Below, piece after piece: positions 27,539-38,391 of a stretch of DNA of 64,000 nucleotides. The notes beneath the pieces were generated by a model. It saw only the letters and a program-made list of their open reading frames with translations, had not been told where the DNA came from and ran no database searches. How positions within the stretch are numbered: position 1 is the first letter of the stretch; each line of letters opens with the position of its first letter. The position numbers and the translations under genes are program-made. This DNA is from Phaeosaccion multiseriatum (Eukaryota; Ochrophyta, other classes), in the NCBI GenBank assembly GCA_965112735.1, contig OZ218950.1, positions 1,984,001 through 2,048,000 of the forward strand, in the 5' to 3' direction.

Positions 27539-27780
27539 GAGTGTTTGTGGAGCGCGGTGGAGTTTGATTGGGGAGGTGGGGAGGAAGAAGGACGATCGAT
27601 CGAGCGATTGATTGGCGGGGGAGGGAGGAAGGGACGGTTGTACCACAGGGTCAGAAGGCTGCCAAAGAGGTAGATGGGGCGCGGGGGGGGGGGGGGGCGT
27701 TAATGTTGTGACTGAGATTGCGGCGCGGCAAAGCAGCAGCTTCCGAGCGAGATGAAATAGAAATCCGTCAGTACATGCAC

Positions 27781-28116
27781 TTACTCAGGATCAGTCGCCC
27801 AGCCGCCGTTGTTCCGGGCCATGGAGTCAAGCACGTCACTTTTTGCATCCGCCGCAGCGGTATCCTGGTCACACTTTTTACAACTGTTACAGGTCCCGTC
27901 GCCAGCACCCCACTGGAAGGCCATCTTCTTGGCGCCCCAGATACCGCTAAGCACCACCACCAGCGACGTCCACAGCATGGTCTTCTTGCCGACTTGGAAG
28001 AGCGGCCCATCCGACGAGTATTGACTCCCGCCGCTGCCTTTGGTTCCCGGCGAGCGAGTCAGGCCTTCATCACAGGCACTCGCGTCTCTCCCCTTGGCTG
28101 TCCTCTTCTCCCCCAT
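27781..28116 (-). CDS. Hypothetical small membrane protein
   Basis: A 111-codon frame starts with MGEKRTAKGRD. It has a hydrophobic stretch (TMLWTSLVVVLSGIWGAKK, about residues 46-64) followed by a Cys-containing tail CNSCKKCDQD. It stops right after DPE, where GAGTAAGTGC could equally be a GTAAGT donor, so further exons are possible. A TATATA element is at about 28143-28148, just upstream of the start on this strand. The gene shares orientation with the JmjC-TPR gene 243 bases away. Function unknown. Confidence 0.45.
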   Translation of the reverse strand: MGEKRTAKGRDASACDEGLTRSPGTKGSGGSQYSSDGPLFQVGKKTMLWTSLVVVLSGIWGAKKMAFQWGAGDGTCNSCKKCDQDTAAADAKSDVLDSMARNNGGWATDPE

Positions 28117-28538
28117 GTTCGATGAAGGTCGGTCCCGCCCAGTATATAAGTACGCTGCTCGCGCTGCTGTTGCTCACTACTCCACTGAAGGTCCCGCTGC
28201 GTCGATACTGTCTGATTGTCCCCCCGCCGTCCCCCCCGCACGACACCACATTCATTCAAGGGGTCGCCCTGTCAGCCACGGCACGGAGCTCCTCTCGCTG
28301 TGCGATGCTGGAGGCGAAGTTTTTGTTCAGGTCCCTGGGCAGACTGCCGCAATTCTATTGTTCTTTCCAGACACCCCCCGTGCATCTCCCCTTTTTTTTG
28401 TACTAGCACGCATTATGGTTGGTGAGAGAGCTTGTGTTTTTTTCGTCTTCAATTAGAGTCAACTTCAAAGAGAGAGGGTTGCGAGAGAAATTTTATTGAC
28501 TTAATAGGAATCACCTAAGAAACTGAAAGTGTGAATGT

Positions 28539-28581
<43 letters not shown>

Positions 28582-29549
28582 GGTATCGCTGTGTCTCCGG
28601 GGCCCTCGAGGGGCCGGTTACTCCCCCTCTCGGGCGGGGAGGGGGAGTGCAGGACCGGCTCCGCGTTGAGCCGACCCGAAGATCTCTCTCCTCTCTCTCC
28701 GAGAGCCCCCAAAGCCCCAAAGCCCCCATCTGGTGGCTGCAGCTGAAAGTTGAGACTCAGGGAAATTGGCGACCACGAATTACAACACATTCCCCCTCCT
28801 TTATGATAGGATGGCACTAAAAGGTGGTATTATCTTCTGCAAAAGAACAAAATATATCCAGAAAAGCCAGAGAGACAGGGCGCCTAATTTTACAACTCAC
28901 CTCCCCGTCCCGTGGCGTAGGTCTCTCCGCTCCGCCTCATCCCTTCCTTCCTCCTTCGGCCCACTCGAGAGTCTGAGGCCCCGGCCGAGCACCTTCTGCG
29001 GCGCCTCTGTTTCCCCATTAACACTCCCGAAAGGGTTGGCTCAGCAGGGCGTCAACAGGCCGTGATTTGCGACAAAGCGCGTGGGAAACACCTCATCTGT
29101 CTGTCGTTTTGATTAATGTCTGCGTGTTAGATTTAATTCGTAACGGTGATGGGATGCAGAAAAGGCAATGAAACTGGGAGAGGTCGCTTTTCTGCCTCTT
29201 CTTTCCCGTTGAGACGTGCACCTTTGTGGGGACGAACGCCAAATCGATAAGCGCTTATCGTTCAGCAAGCAAATGTGAAATCAGAGAGCATGAACGCGTA
29301 CTGTCGGAACAGCGGAGGATCGATCAAGAACAGGGTGAACAAGCGCGAAAAAGATTTAAGTCAGGGAAATGAGCGAGGAGAGGGAAAGGCAGTCAGGACC
29401 CCGAGACTTCGAAGCAGAGGAAATGGGGGGTGATGGGCGGTGCTGCTGGTGAGGAGGAGGACCAGGGAGAGGATGAATGTCAACAACGAGGCGGACCAGG
29501 AGGGAAATATGACAAGAACCAACTCATGGGGGGCACGGGGGCGGGCCTC
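28117..29549. other. Intergenic region with GT tract, no supported gene
   Basis: 1.4 kb with a TG dinucleotide run (28543-28579) and a GC-rich stretch with short self-complementary blocks (28590-28660). No open frame has a recognisable motif. Confidence 0.5.
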
Positions 29550-29869
29550 ACTTGATCCCACCACGTTGCGATGATCCACATCTTGATGTCGACGAGGACG
29601 AGGACGACGACTTGTTCCACCAGCACGAACAACCACAACAAGAACAAGAAAGAGACGTCATCACAGATATGCTTGCGCCAGGAGCAAGCTGCCGAAGAGC
29701 TCCGGACGCAGTAAACGCGAAGTGCTCATGATAAGCAAGCTTGCTCTGCCAATCGACGAGACAAGTCTCTCTCAGGTGCACATTCGGGTGTTTTTGCCAT
29801 TGCTGAAGAGCCCGTACTTCAAACCGGACCGGCTCCATGGAGCGGATCAAGGCTTGCAGCAGTGGCCAG

Positions 29870-30240
29870 AGTAGTACAAGCAACTGCCGCTCTCAGCCAG
29901 GAAAGCACGGGGATGGCGCCGCTCTACGCTTTGTTCGGCAGACACCCGCCGGTGCCTTTACAGGCGATGTTTCCTGCTCTGGTGGAGGACGGGTTGTTCT
30001 CGTTCGCCTCGGCTTGGGTACATGAGCTGCGGGCACGCCTTGCTTGTTGCTGTGGCTGGCTGCGGAGGTGGCTGGCTGGCTGGTTAACGGGAGACGCTGC
30101 GAATACGACGGGAGGTTGCAGCTGAAGAATGCCTCACACCACTGGCTAACGCCCTTGCAACCAGGGTCCAAGGTGATGTTGTATCGCCCTGGCACAGCCG
30201 CACAGCAAGAGGGGGAAACACTCGAAGGGCCTCCGTCCGC
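29870..30240 (+). mobile_element. Broken LTR-retrotransposon integrase remnant (copy 1)
   Basis: One frame (about 29904-29970) reads STGMAPLYALFGRHPPVP, the conserved end of the retroviral-type integrase core (STGMxPFxALYGRxPxxP). A second, shifted frame (about 30080-30200) reads VNGRRCEYDGRLQLKN, then PGSKVMLYRPG. This matches the integrase C-terminal region seen intact in the second copy (VNGRRSEYLGRLQLKN, PGKKVWLYRG). The two parts are in different frames and no upstream reverse transcriptase is readable, so this is a dead fragment of a Ty3/gypsy-like element. Confidence 0.6.
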
Positions 30241-30299
30241 GCAGCCCAAGGCTCTGCAGCATTCGTCCATGCTGCAGCGCTCTCTCCTGCCTCACTCTC

Positions 30300-31044
30300 A
30301 CAGTGAGCGCAGCGAAGGGTCAGAGGGAGCTTATACGAACCTCTTGACCCTAGACCTAACCACCCAGCATTTCACAACACAACGTTTCACTTTGTACGGC
30401 GGACTAAATCAAATGCCGTTTCGTTAGTGGGTTGAACGTGTCGCCAGCCTGTGATTGTTTTTATCTCTGGAAGGGTCCAAAGTGTGTTAGTATATATAAT
30501 ATAAAAAAAAAAGAAAGGGGGAAATCGTGCCTTTGAAGAATAACGGAATGACCGTAATGACCGTAGTATGCGGGGCATGAAAGCATCGCCTCCGGCCTCT
30601 TCTCTCACGGACAGGCTGAACTTGAATGCGATATTTTGGTGGAAAGCGTGACGAGGTATTGCCTCCGGTGGCACAAGCCATCTCTGCCTGGAGAGGGTTA
30701 AGGTAAGAGCCGAAACGAGAGGGGGGCTGCTGCTCTTTGTCCCTTCTGCGCTCTCTCTGTATCAAACAGGATTGTACTGGGGGTGCTGTAGATGGCTTTC
30801 TTCGTATGCCGTGCTGATGCGGCACTGTTATGCTGTTCCGTATCATCGGGCAGCTCCTACTGACCCTTTCTCACCGCCACATGACTTAAGGGCCTGCTAT
30901 TCATCCTCCTCCTCTCTTTCCTCCTCCTCTCTTCCCTCGTTTCCCCTGCGCTACGCCGCTCTGTCTCGGCTCATGACTTGCTGCCCTGCATGGCCAGGCA
31001 TACACAACCGTGTAGCGCCCAAGGAAACAACAAACACCACCCCC
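30300..31044. other. Upstream region of the repeat-protein gene
   Basis: No gene is recognised. The frame of the repeat gene stays open upstream to 30772, but the sequence before 31045 is low complexity (Ser/Pro tracts). The ATG at 31045, next to the signal peptide, is preferred. Confidence 0.45.
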
Positions 31045-34000
31045 ATGGTTGCCATGAAGACCAAGGTCGCTACTCTAGCCGCCTTCCTGGCCTTCATCTC
31101 CCCCTTCGCCGGTGGCGACGTGGCGACCGTTGATTCCACGCGGAATCAAACGTCGCCTGAGCATATCCCTTACAGTAGCGCTGACACGCCTGTCTGGACG
31201 GAGCCTCCTACCACAATCGAGCACTCCGACTCGTCTGATTGGACGGACTCCGCTGGCTCGGAGGAGCCTTCAAGCGTGGACTCGCATGTCTGGACCGGGC
31301 ATCCAAAGGCCACCGAGCCCCCCACGCATGCACCCAGGTGGACTGCCTACCCAACACCTGAGCCTACCTGGAGCGCCCCTCCGACCCCCGAACCCACCTG
31401 GACGGACGCTCCTACCCCGACGCCGATGATGAAGGTAAGGTATCACACGGATGGCCGCACCGTGCTTTGCCTATCGAGTGCTTGTGCCAGACTGTCTCCT
31501 CATGGTCTAAGCCTCGCCCTCTCCCCTCCACTTCCTTACGGTCTTGGCTCCCCCAACAACAGCCGCCCACTCCCACCCCGGTCTGGACGGAGCCTCCCAC
31601 TGACGCTCCCGTCTGGACGGAGCCTCCCACTCACCCCCCTCTCTGGACGGAGCCCCCCATCGATGGGCCGGTCTGGACGGAGCCACCCACTGACCCTCCG
31701 GTCTGGACGGAGCCTCCCACTGACGCTCCCGTCTGGACGGAGCCCCCCACTCACCCACCTGTCTGGACGGAGCCCCCCACCGATGCGCCGGTCTGGACGG
31801 AGCCTCCCACTGACCCTCCGGTCTGGACGGAGCCTCCCACTGACGCTCCCGTCTGGACGGAGCCTCCCACCCACCCCCCCGTCTGGACGGAGCCTCCCAC
31901 TCAACCCCCGGTCTGGACGGAGCCCCCCACCGATGCGCCGGTCTGGACGGAGCCTCCTACTGACGCTCCCGTCTGGACGGAGCCGCCCACCCCTGCACCC
32001 GTGTGGACGGAGCCGCCCACTCACCCACCGGTCTGGACGGAGCCGCCCACCCCTGCACCCGTCTGGACGGAGCCGCCCACCCCTGCACCCGTCTGGACGG
32101 AGCCGCCCACCCCTGCACCCGTGTGGACGGAGCCGCCCACTCACCCACCGGTCTGGACGGAGCCACCCACCCCTGCACCCATCTGGACGGAGCCGCCCAC
32201 CCCTGCACCCGTGTGGACGGAGCCGCCCACTCACCCACCGGTCTGGACGGAGCCGCCCACCCCTGCACCCGTATGGACGGAGCCGCCCACTCACCCACCG
32301 GTCTGGACGGAGCCGCCCACCCCTGCACCCGTCTGGACGGAGCCGCCCACCCCTGCACCCGTGTGGACGGAGCCGCCCACCCCTGCACCCGTCTGGACGG
32401 AGCCGCCCACCCCTGCACCCGTGTGGACGGAGCCGCCCACCCCTGCACCCGTGTGGACGGAGCCGCCCACTCACCCACCGGTCTGGACGGAGCCGCCCAC
32501 CCCTGCACCCGTGTGGACGGAGCCGCCCACCCCTGCACCCGTGTGGACGGAGCCGCCCACTCACCCACCTGTCTGGACGGAGCCGCCCACCCCTGCACCC
32601 GTGTGGACGGAGCCGCCCACCCCTGCACCCGTGTGGACGGAGCCGCCCACCCCTGCACCCGTGTGGACGGAGCCGCCCACCCCTGCACCCGTGTGGACGG
32701 AGCCGCCCACTCACCCACCGGTCTGGACGGAGCCGCCCACCCCTGCACCCGTCTGGACGGAGCCGCCCACCCCTGCACCCGTGTGGACGGAGCCGCCCAC
32801 TCACCCACCTGTCTGGACGGAGCCGCCCACCCCTGCACCCGTGTGGACGGAGCCGCCCACCCCTGCACCCGTGTGGACGGAGCCGCCCACTCACCCCCCG
32901 GTCTGGACGGAGCCGCCCACCCCTGCACCCGTTTGGACGGAGCCGCCCACCCCTGCACCCGTGTGGACGGAGCCGCCCACTCACCCACCGGTCTGGACGG
33001 AGCCGCCCACTCACCCACCTGTCTGGACGGAGCCGCCCACTCACCCACCGGTCTGGACGGAGCCGCCCACTCACCCCCCGGTCTGGACGGAGCCTCCCAC
33101 TCACCCCCCGGTCTGGACGGAGCCTCCCACTCACCCCCCGGTCTGGACGGAGCCTCCCACTCACCCACCGGTCTGGACGGAGCCGCCCACCCACCCCCCT
33201 GTCTGGACGGAGCCGCCCACTGACGCTCCGGTCTGGACGGAGCCTCCCACTCACCCCCCGGTCTGGACGGAGCCGCCCACCCCTGCACCCGTCTGGACGG
33301 AGCCGCCCACCCACCCACCCGTCTGGACGGAGCCCCCCACTCACCCACCGGTCTGGACGGAGCCGCCCGCTCACCCTCCGGTCTGGACGGAACCTCCCAC
33401 TCACCCCCCGGTCTGGACGGAGCCGCCCACCCATCCACCGGTCTGGACGGAACCCCCCACTCACCCACCGGTCTGGACGGAGCCTCCCACTCACCCACCT
33501 GTCTGGACGGAACCCCCCACTCACCCACCGGTCTGGACGGAGCCTCCCACTCACCCCCCGGTCTGGACGGAGCCGCCCACTCACCCACCGGTCTGGACGG
33601 AGCCGCCCACTCACCCACCGGTCTGGACGGAGCCGCCCACCCACCCACCGGTCTGGACGGAGCCGCCCACCCACCCACCGGTCTGGACGGAGCCTCCCAC
33701 CCACCCTCCGGTCTGGACGGAACCCCCCACTCACCCACCGGTCTGGACGGAGCCTCCCACTCACCCACCGGTCTGGACGGAGCCGCCCACTCACCCCCCG
33801 GTCTGGACGGAGCCGCCCACTCACCCACCGGTCTGGACGGAGCCGCCCACTCACCCCCCGGTCTGGACGGAGCCGCCCACTCACCCCCCGGTCTGGACGG
33901 AGCCTCCCACCCACCCCCCGGTCTGGACGGAGCCGCCCACCCACCCCCCGGTCTGGACGGAGCCGCCCACCCACCCCCCGGTCTGGACGGAGCCTCCCAC

Positions 34001-35123
34001 TCACCCACCGGTCTGGATGGAGCCTCCCACTCACCCACCGGTCTGGACGGAGCCCCCCACTCACCCACCGGTCTGGACGGAGCCGCCCACTCACCCTCCG
34101 GTCTGGACGGAGCCTCCCACTCACCCACCGGTCTGGACGGAGCCACCCACCCACGCTCCCGTCTGGACGGAGCCTCCCACTCACCCACCGGTCTGGACGG
34201 AGCCTCCCACTGATGCTCCCGCGTGGACGGAGCCGCCCACTCACCCTCCGGTCTGGACGGAGCCGCCCACTCACCCACCGGTCTGGACGGAGCCGCCCAC
34301 TCACCCACCGGTCTGGACGGAGCCGCCCACTCACCCCCCGGTCTGGACGGAGCCGCCCACCCACCCACCGGTCTGGACGGAGCCGCCCACTCACCCTCCG
34401 GTCTGGACGGAGCCTCCCACCCACCCTCCGGTCTGGACGGAACCCCCCACTCACCCCCCGGTCTGGACGGAGCCTCCCACTCACCCACCGGTCTGGACGG
34501 AGCCGCCCACACACCCACCCGTCTGGACGGAGCCGCCCACTCACCCCCCGGTCTGGACGGAGCCGCCGACCCACCCCCCTGTCTGGACGGAGCCGCCCAC
34601 TTACGCTCCCGTCTGGACGGAGCCTCCCACTCACCCACCGGTCTGGACGGAGCCTCCCGCTGACGCTCCCGTCTGGACGGAACCCCCCACTCACCCCCCT
34701 CTCTGGACGGAGCCTCCCACCCACGCTCCCGTCTGGACGGAGCCTCCCACTGACCCTCCGGTCTGGACGGAGCCTCCCACTGACGCTCCGGTCTGGACGG
34801 AGCCTCCCACGCATCCACCAGCCAAGAAGGACCTTCCCACCCACGATCCCCTCTGGACGAAGCCTCCCACTCACCCACCGGTCTGGACTGACCCTCCCAC
34901 TGACGCTCCCGTCTGGACAGAGCATCCCACAGACACGCCAACGCCCGCCTGGACTGACTTTTTCACGGACGCGCCCACGTCGGACTGGAAGGAGCTTCCC
35001 ACTCACGCCCCAACGCCAGCCTGGACGGAGCTACCCACGCGCACACCCACGGGAGGACAGCTAGGCGAAGAACCATACGAAGCGGAGGAGGGGCCGGGGG
35101 GCGCCGAGGCGCGGCAACCATAA
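31045..35123 (+). CDS. Secreted giant VWTEPPTxxP repeat protein (2 exons)
   Basis: Exons 31045-31434 and 31563-35123, phase 0, 1316 residues. The start MVAMKTKVATLAAFLAFISPFAGG is a good signal peptide (a second ATG is at 31054). After a Ser/Thr-rich lead-in with scattered TWT/EPT motifs, residues from about 136 to 1215 are a 10-residue repeat VWTEPPT-x-x-P. The variable pair is DA, HP, PA or DP, in blocks: mixed at first, PA-rich from about 31980, HP-rich from about 33000. A degenerate C-terminus (TPAWTDFFTDAPTSDWKELP) ends acidic, with no membrane helix. Pro/Thr richness suggests a hydroxyproline- or O-glycosylated cell-wall or mucilage protein; this is inference. A related fragment lies at 23401. 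Very long open frames also exist in other frames and on the opposite strand, because the 30-bp unit carries no stop in them. They lack signal peptides and are regarded as shadows. Confidence 0.82.
31573..34812 (+). repeat. 30-bp coding minisatellite, about 108 units without indels
   Basis: The core gtctggacggagc recurs exactly every 30 bases from 31581 to 34791, giving 108 units with no insertion or deletion. Changes are substitutions, mostly in the gap between cores. Degenerate units continue to about 34930. Confidence 0.97.
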
Positions 35124-35343
35124 GGCCTTAAGGCTACACTTGTGAAGTTGATTTGTAATATACATGCTCTTTTATCGCCCTCCCCTCCATGCCGCGCTCT
35201 CTATCTCCGCATGACTGTCTTCGCCAGTCGCACCACCCTAGAGGTGTCTCTTGGCCCGAGGGTCCCTCTCATTGACGTGTGTGCTGTCTCCATTTATTCG
35301 ATTGATCCGATAGAGAGAAGTAGAGAGGGAGAGAGAGAGAAAC

Positions 35344-35395
<52 letters not shown>

Positions 35396-35749
35396 AGAGA
35401 TAGAGGGAGAGGGAGAGAGAGATAGAGAAAGAGTTTTTTTAGCGCTGCGAGATGCCAGACTGCCACCTCGATAAGTGAAAACGGGGTTCACAGCGGGGTT
35501 GTTGTCAACCTGTGTGTGTGGACTTCCGTTCTGAAATGTTGACTCTTCGTGCTGGAGAAGGAAGGAGCTAGGGAGGCGTATCCTGGGCCCCTGTACGTGT
35601 TGAACCGTACCGACGCTGCGCCGCCCGTGCTGCGTGCTTCGATAACCAGGCAAAAGGGCATTCTGTAGCGCCCGCCGCTGCGCTGAGTTTTTGGGCGCTG
35701 CTGGAGAGAGAAGTAGCGTGGCCAAGAGGCGCTTTGGCCTCTTTTCCCG
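35124..35749. other. Intergenic region with GA tract
   Basis: No gene. A GA-rich microsatellite runs from about 35320 to 35431; the rest is unremarkable. Confidence 0.5.
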
Positions 35750-37045
35750 TTGCAAGGCAGTCTCAGTGCTCTGCTGCTGCGTCACTGGCCCGCGAGCCCC
35801 ACTCCAAAGCTCGATGTCAGCACAGCTGCTGTGGTTCGGCCAACCTCGCTGAGCGTTGCAGGACAGCCTCATTGCTCTGCTGCTGCTGCGTCACTGTGTC
35901 GTGAGCTCCACTCGACAGCTCGATGTCATTGCACGGCTGCTGTGCTTCGACCAAGCTCGCGGAGCGTTGCAGGGCCGCCTCAGTGCTCTGCGGCTGCTGC
36001 GTCACTGTGTCGTGAGCTCCACTCGCAGCTCCATTGCGCGGCTGCTGTGCTTTGACCTAGCTCGCTGAGCGTTGCAAGGCAGCCTCATTGCTCTGCTGCT
36101 GTGGCCCTCTCTCGTCCGCTCCACTTTACCACTCCATGTCATTGCACTGCTGCTGTGCTTCGACCAAGCTCACTGAGCGTTGCAGGGCAGCCTCAGTGCT
36201 CTGCTGCTGCGTCATTGGCTCGTGAGCTCCACTCGACCGCTCCATGTCCTTGCACGGCTGCTGTGCTTCGATCAAGCTCGCGAAGCGTTGCAGGGCCGCC
36301 TCAGTGCTCTGCGGCTTCGTCACTGTCTCGTGAGCTTCACTCGACACCTCGATGTCCTTGCACTCCTGCTGTACTTCGCCCAAGCTCGCTAAGCGTTGCA
36401 GGGCAGCCAGAGAGCTCTGCTGGTGCGTCACTGGCTCGTGAGCTCCACTCGACAGCTCCATGTCATTGCACTGCTGCTGGGCTTCGACCAAGCTCACTGA
36501 GCGTTGTAGGGCAGCCTCAGTGCTCTGCTGCTGTGTCGTGAGCTCCACTCGACCGCTCCATGTCCTTGCACGGCTGCTGTGCTTCGATCAAGCTCGCGGA
36601 GAGTTTCAGGGCCGCCTCAGTGCTCTGCGGCTTCGTCACTGTCTCGTGAGCTTCACTCGACGGCTCGATGTCCTTGCACTGCTGCTGTACTTCGCCCAAG
36701 CTCGCTGAGCGTTGCAGGGCAGTCACAGTGCTCTGCTGCTGCGTCACTGGCTCGTGAGGTCCACTCGACAGCTCGATGTCATTGCACTGCTGCTGTGCTT
36801 CGACCAAGCTCGCTGAGCGTTTGCAGGGCAGCCTCATTGCTCTGCTGCTGCTGTGTCATTGTCACCGGAGCTCCACTCGACAGCTCGATGCCGCGCCCTG
36901 CTTCGACGCAGGTCCTGAGCGTTACAGGGCAGCCTCATTTCTCTGCTGCTGCTGCGTCACTGTCTCGTCCGCTCCGCTCGACAGCTCGATGTCATTGAAC
37001 TGCTGCGGTGCTTCGACCAAGCTCGCTGAGCGTTGCAGGGCAGCC
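35750..37045 (-). repeat. 108-bp minisatellite, about 12 units, open on the minus strand
   Basis: The landmark gcgttgcaggg recurs at about 35854, 35965, 36070, 36178, 36286, 36394, 36502, 36602, 36710, 36818, 36920 and 37031. Most spacings are exactly 108 bases (36 codons). On the minus strand several units join into one frame of 36-residue repeats (STEAALQRSASLVEAQQQ, CNDIELSSGAHEPVT) with coiled-coil character. The array is broken by small indels at the outer units and has no start or splice context, so no gene is called. Confidence 0.85.
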
Positions 37046-37053
37046 TCATAAGG

Positions 37054-38223
37054 TCATGCAGCGCAGCACAGTGTACCTGTCCATGAAACGAGTGCGAGAC
37101 GATGAATTGGAGCAGCTGCATCGGGCGTACCATAGAGACTTGACAAAGCCGTTCATCGATGGTGTGAGCGAGCTGCCTTCCGGCCTTGCTTCCGGCAGGG
37201 TTCGCCAGGTATCATATATCCGCTGATGTTCGCCGCAGTGGGCTACCAGCTCGATGCAGGAGCGGCGTAGCTTAGAGCTGGACGAGGTGAGTGACGGGAG
37301 AGTGCCCACGCGAGCAAGGATTGTGAAATTCCGCTGGCGCAAGGCCACGGGGCTGCCGCTGCGGCGAGAGTACAATGTTCGGTGGGCAGTGGCGGAGGGC
37401 GGCACGTTCCAGACCTGGGAGTGGGCGGAGTTGGCCGCAGCGGCAGAGGTCGTCAACGGGCGGCGCAGTGAGTACCTGGGGCGGTTGCAGCTGAAAAACC
37501 TCTCGCGGCAGTGGCCAGTCCCGCCAACCCCGGGAAAGAAGGTGTGGTTGTATAGGGGGGAGGAGCAGGCCACGGTCCAAGAGGATGAGCGCCAGGAAGA
37601 CGGAGGTGACGGGTCCACGGGGACACAGCGCCCTCGCCTCAAAGCACTTCGGCACTCCTGGGATGGACCGTACAAGGTCTTAGCATGGCCGTCCCACCCT
37701 GTGTATTGCGGCCAGCATGGGACTGTGAGCGAGGAGCACTATGACGTGTTGCAGCGCAGCACGGTGTATTTGGCAGTGCCGCGCGTGCGCGGTCGGGGAG
37801 TGGAGGCGCGGGAGCAGGCCTACCACCTGGAGTTGACGAAACCGTATGTGGATGGGGTCAGTGAGCGGCCACCGGGATTGCCAGACGGTTTCGCACGGTA
37901 TCACATCCAGTGCGTGGTGTTCGACCCACTGGACCACCAGCCCGCAGTAGGAGCACCGGCGCCTGGAGTCCGGCGATATGCGTGCGAATAGTGGGGGGGA
38001 GGGTCCGCAGCTGGACAAGGTCGTCCGGCTGCGGTTTCGCAAAGCCACGGGGTTCCCCGTGCGGAAGGAGTATGGGGTGCGATGGAGGCTCAAGGCGGGG
38101 GGGTCGTTCCACACGTGGGAATGGGAGGACTGGCTGGAAGAGCGGGGTTATTATAGCACGCTCTTGGAGTTTGAGAAGGCGCTGCCGATGGAGGCGCTGG
38201 ACCCGAGCACGAACGTGAAATGA
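37054..38223 (+). mobile_element. Chromodomain LTR-retrotransposon integrase tails, tandemly broken (copies 2 and 3)
   Basis: Three pieces are readable. 37054-37225 carries an integrase tail (QRSTVYL, YHRDLTKPFIDGVSE). 37254-37991 carries a chromodomain-like module (EYNVRW, TFQTWEW; about 37317-37433) fused directly to VNGRRSEYLGRLQLKN, PPTPGKKVWLYRG and the GPY motif HSWDGPYKVL (GPY at 37665-37673), then a second tail (YHLELTKPYVDGVSE). 37978-38223, in another frame, carries a second chromodomain-like module (EYGVRW, SFHTWEWEDW). In intact chromoviruses the order is integrase core, GPY/F, chromodomain. Here the first chromodomain runs straight into a second integrase tail, indicating joined truncated copies. 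No polymerase, protease or gag is seen. Confidence 0.65.
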
Positions 38224-38391
38224 GGCTACAGGTCACGGCGGGAGAGCACCATCCGCAAGCGGCTGCACGTGACGTGGAAACTGGGACTCACGCACGAGAC
38301 GCAGCGGTGCACTTCGCTCCTTGGTTGTTGACGGACGGGTTGCGGCGGGGGGTGCACAACTGGCGCATGACGGGAGCGGGTGAGTTGTCAC

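Noticed and set aside
28590-28660. GC-rich self-complementary stretch as a structured RNA
   Set aside because: Short imperfect pairs only, no conserved RNA pattern recognised.
31573-34812. Regular 30-bp repeats resembling a CRISPR array
   Set aside because: There are no unique spacers; repeat units abut and code for protein in a eukaryotic spliced gene.
31536-35006. Very long open frames (over 990 codons) on the minus strand and a second long plus frame across the WTEPP array
   Set aside because: A 30-bp unit with no stop in several frames opens them all for the same length. They lack signal peptides, splice context and non-repeat flanks, unlike the chosen frame.
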